Shown: positions 6,137 to 6,772 of the stretch, one piece after another
How positions within the stretch are numbered: the first letter of the stretch is position 1
How the letters are laid out: each line of letters opens with the position of its first letter
DNA from: Chloroflexota bacterium
GTDB lineage: Bacteria > Chloroflexota > Ktedonobacteria > Ktedonobacterales > JACDGC01
Direction of reading: 5' to 3'
DNA length: 6,772 nucleotides
NCBI GenBank assembly: GCA_021812265.1
Contig: JAKAOI010000109.1
Location: 1 to 6,772 of the forward strand
Program-made: the position numbers and the translations under genes
Notes under the pieces: model-generated
Database searches by the model: none
The model's input: only the letters and a program-made list of their open reading frames with translations
What the model was told of the DNA's origin: nothing

Positions 6137-6164
6137 ATGGTCATGAAATTAAGTCAATATGCAA
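6107..6164. repeat. Inverted repeat straddling the tnpA start
   Basis: TTGCATATTGACT (6107-6119) is perfectly complementary to AGTCAATATGCAA (6152-6164). After a symmetric 3-base mismatch on each side, TTTCAT (6123-6128) pairs with ATGAAA (6143-6148), leaving a 14-base loop that holds ATG 6137. The right arm lies in tnpA coding sequence (codons for SQYAK). In RNA this would fold the start region into a stem. In DNA it could be a binding site for the TnpA helix-turn-helix domain or a repressor. Confidence 0.75.
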
Positions 6165-6754
6165 AACAAGCCGGAGTGACCTATATAACGGCCTGGAGAT
6201 GGTTTAAGGCGGGAGAATTAGATGCCTATCAATCAGCAACAGGCACGATTATCGTGCGGGACAAAGCCGATGAGAAACCGCTGACTGGTAGAGTAGCCCT
6301 GTATGCCCGAGTCTCATCGGCTGGACAAAACGAGGATCTCGAACGGCAATTGCATCGGCTCAAAGATTACGCCGCCGCCAAAGGATACCAGGTGGCCAAA
6401 GAAGTCGTTGAGATTGCATCAGGGCTGAATGATCATCGCCCGAAATTGGAGATGCTGCTTAAAGACCGTTCGACGGGAACCATCGTTGTCGAAAACAGGG
6501 ATCGGCTGACGCGATTTGGGAGCCATTATAGTGAAACATTGTGAGAGGGACAGGGACGTACAGTCGAAATGTTCTTGCTGGGGGATACCGGAGATGAGCT
6601 GGTGGATGATTTTGTTGCCGTCATAACGAGTATGGCCGCCAAAATCTCTGGACGACGAAGCAATAGAAACAGGGTCAGGCAAATTCGCTCCTGCATCGAG
6701 CAGGTGATGAACGAGCCGGAAGAGCAGGAAGGGAATAACGGGTGGAAGTTCTGA
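6137..6754 (+). pseudogene. tnpA: IS607-type transposase TnpA (serine recombinase) with one in-frame stop
   Basis: Numbering from ATG 6143 (6137 is an alternative), residues 1-40 form a MerR-like helix-turn-helix, MKLSQYAKQAGVTYITAWRW. The serine recombinase domain begins at VALYARVSSAGQ (51-62), with nucleophile Ser58, then DLERQL (65-70) and ENRDRLTRFG (118-127). The frame then meets TGA at 6542-6544. Reading on in the same frame gives EGQGRTVEMF, then ELVDDFVAVITS and ISGRRS, the conserved C-terminal part, ending at TGA 6752-6754. Relatives read ETLLEGQGR where this one has ETL-stop-EGQGR, so a Leu codon such as TTA probably became TGA by one substitution. The complete product would be about 203 residues, normal for the family. 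Without readthrough, the 133-135 residue product lacks the oligomerisation and end-binding helices. It overlaps tnpB by 13 bases. Confidence 0.85.
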
Positions 6755-6772
6755 CGGGCTACAAAACAGAAC
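6742..6772 (+). CDS. tnpB: TnpB, RNA-guided nuclease of the IS607 element (first ten codons only)
   Basis: A GTG at 6742 follows GGAAGGGA (6727-6734) with 7 bases of spacing. It opens a frame reading (M)EVLTGYKTE up to the window edge. IS607 TnpB proteins typically begin with a short segment of the type ML-x-GYKTEL, so sequence and position both fit. An in-frame TAA at 6736-6738 makes GTG 6742 the first possible start. TnpB is the OmegaRNA-guided DNA nuclease related to Cas12. The catalytic RuvC domain and any OmegaRNA lie outside the window, so integrity cannot be judged. Confidence 0.6.
   Translation, partial: MEVLTGYKTE

Larger units (their letters stand above)
6083..6772 (+). mobile_element. 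IS607-family insertion element (left part; right end outside window)
   Basis: The order tnpA (serine recombinase with a MerR-like N-terminus) then tnpB, overlapping in a different frame, is the IS607 arrangement. The left boundary is estimated from where the HAD homology stops, at or just after the GGG at 6082-6084. IS607 elements lack classical terminal inverted repeats and target duplications and, as I recall, recombine at short GG-type cores, which fits but does not prove this boundary. The element inserted in the same orientation as the HAD gene. Confidence 0.7.

Noticed and set aside
6419..6682. Minus-strand open frame of 87 codons
   Set aside because: It is antisense to the conserved tnpA reading frame.
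1..6772. tRNA, rRNA genes or a CRISPR array
   Set aside because: No T-loop signature with a paired acceptor stem, no rRNA-like stretch and no regularly spaced repeats were seen on either strand.

Overview
The window looks like a bacterial chromosome of moderate GC content. The short SecG carries a Gly-rich core and a TRRG(I/V)EK segment that I associate with Chloroflexota (Anaerolineae-type) SecG. That is a recollection of the family, not a search, so the phylum is only a moderate-confidence guess.

Layout. (1) Positions 1-949, minus strand: a ROK-fold protein cut off by the window edge. Its zinc site is intact, but the catalytic Asp, both phosphate loops and the sugar-contact Glu residues are changed, so it reads as a pseudokinase. 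Its promoter at 1009-1038 has a 17-bp palindrome between the -35 and -10 boxes, and a second dyad lies in the 5' leader. (2) Positions 1039-1549: an AT-rich stretch, then the broken tail of a small membrane-anchored protein, then the secG promoter. (3) secG at 1550-1789, closed by a strong terminator. (4) Positions 1881-2357: about 480 bases with no convincing gene but several hairpins, including an attenuator-like one just before the next operon. (5) Positions 2358-5748: a three-gene 2-oxo acid dehydrogenase operon encoding E1 alpha, E1 beta and a single-lipoyl E2, most likely pyruvate dehydrogenase, closed by a near-perfect terminator. No E3 gene is in view. (6) Positions 5843 to the end: the first ~81 codons of a HAD phosphatase interrupted by an IS607-type element. 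The element's serine recombinase gene tnpA has one in-frame TGA, and the first codons of tnpB lie at the window edge. A 13-bp perfect inverted repeat, extended by 6 more pairs, straddles the tnpA start.

How the parts work together. The E1/E2 genes form one oxidative decarboxylation complex making acetyl-CoA. SecG belongs to the Sec translocon. The HAD gene has been destroyed by the insertion, and the element looks unable to move by its own TnpA unless the TGA is read through. The most unusual items are the ROK pseudokinase with its operator-like control region, and the fold-back structure over the tnpA start.
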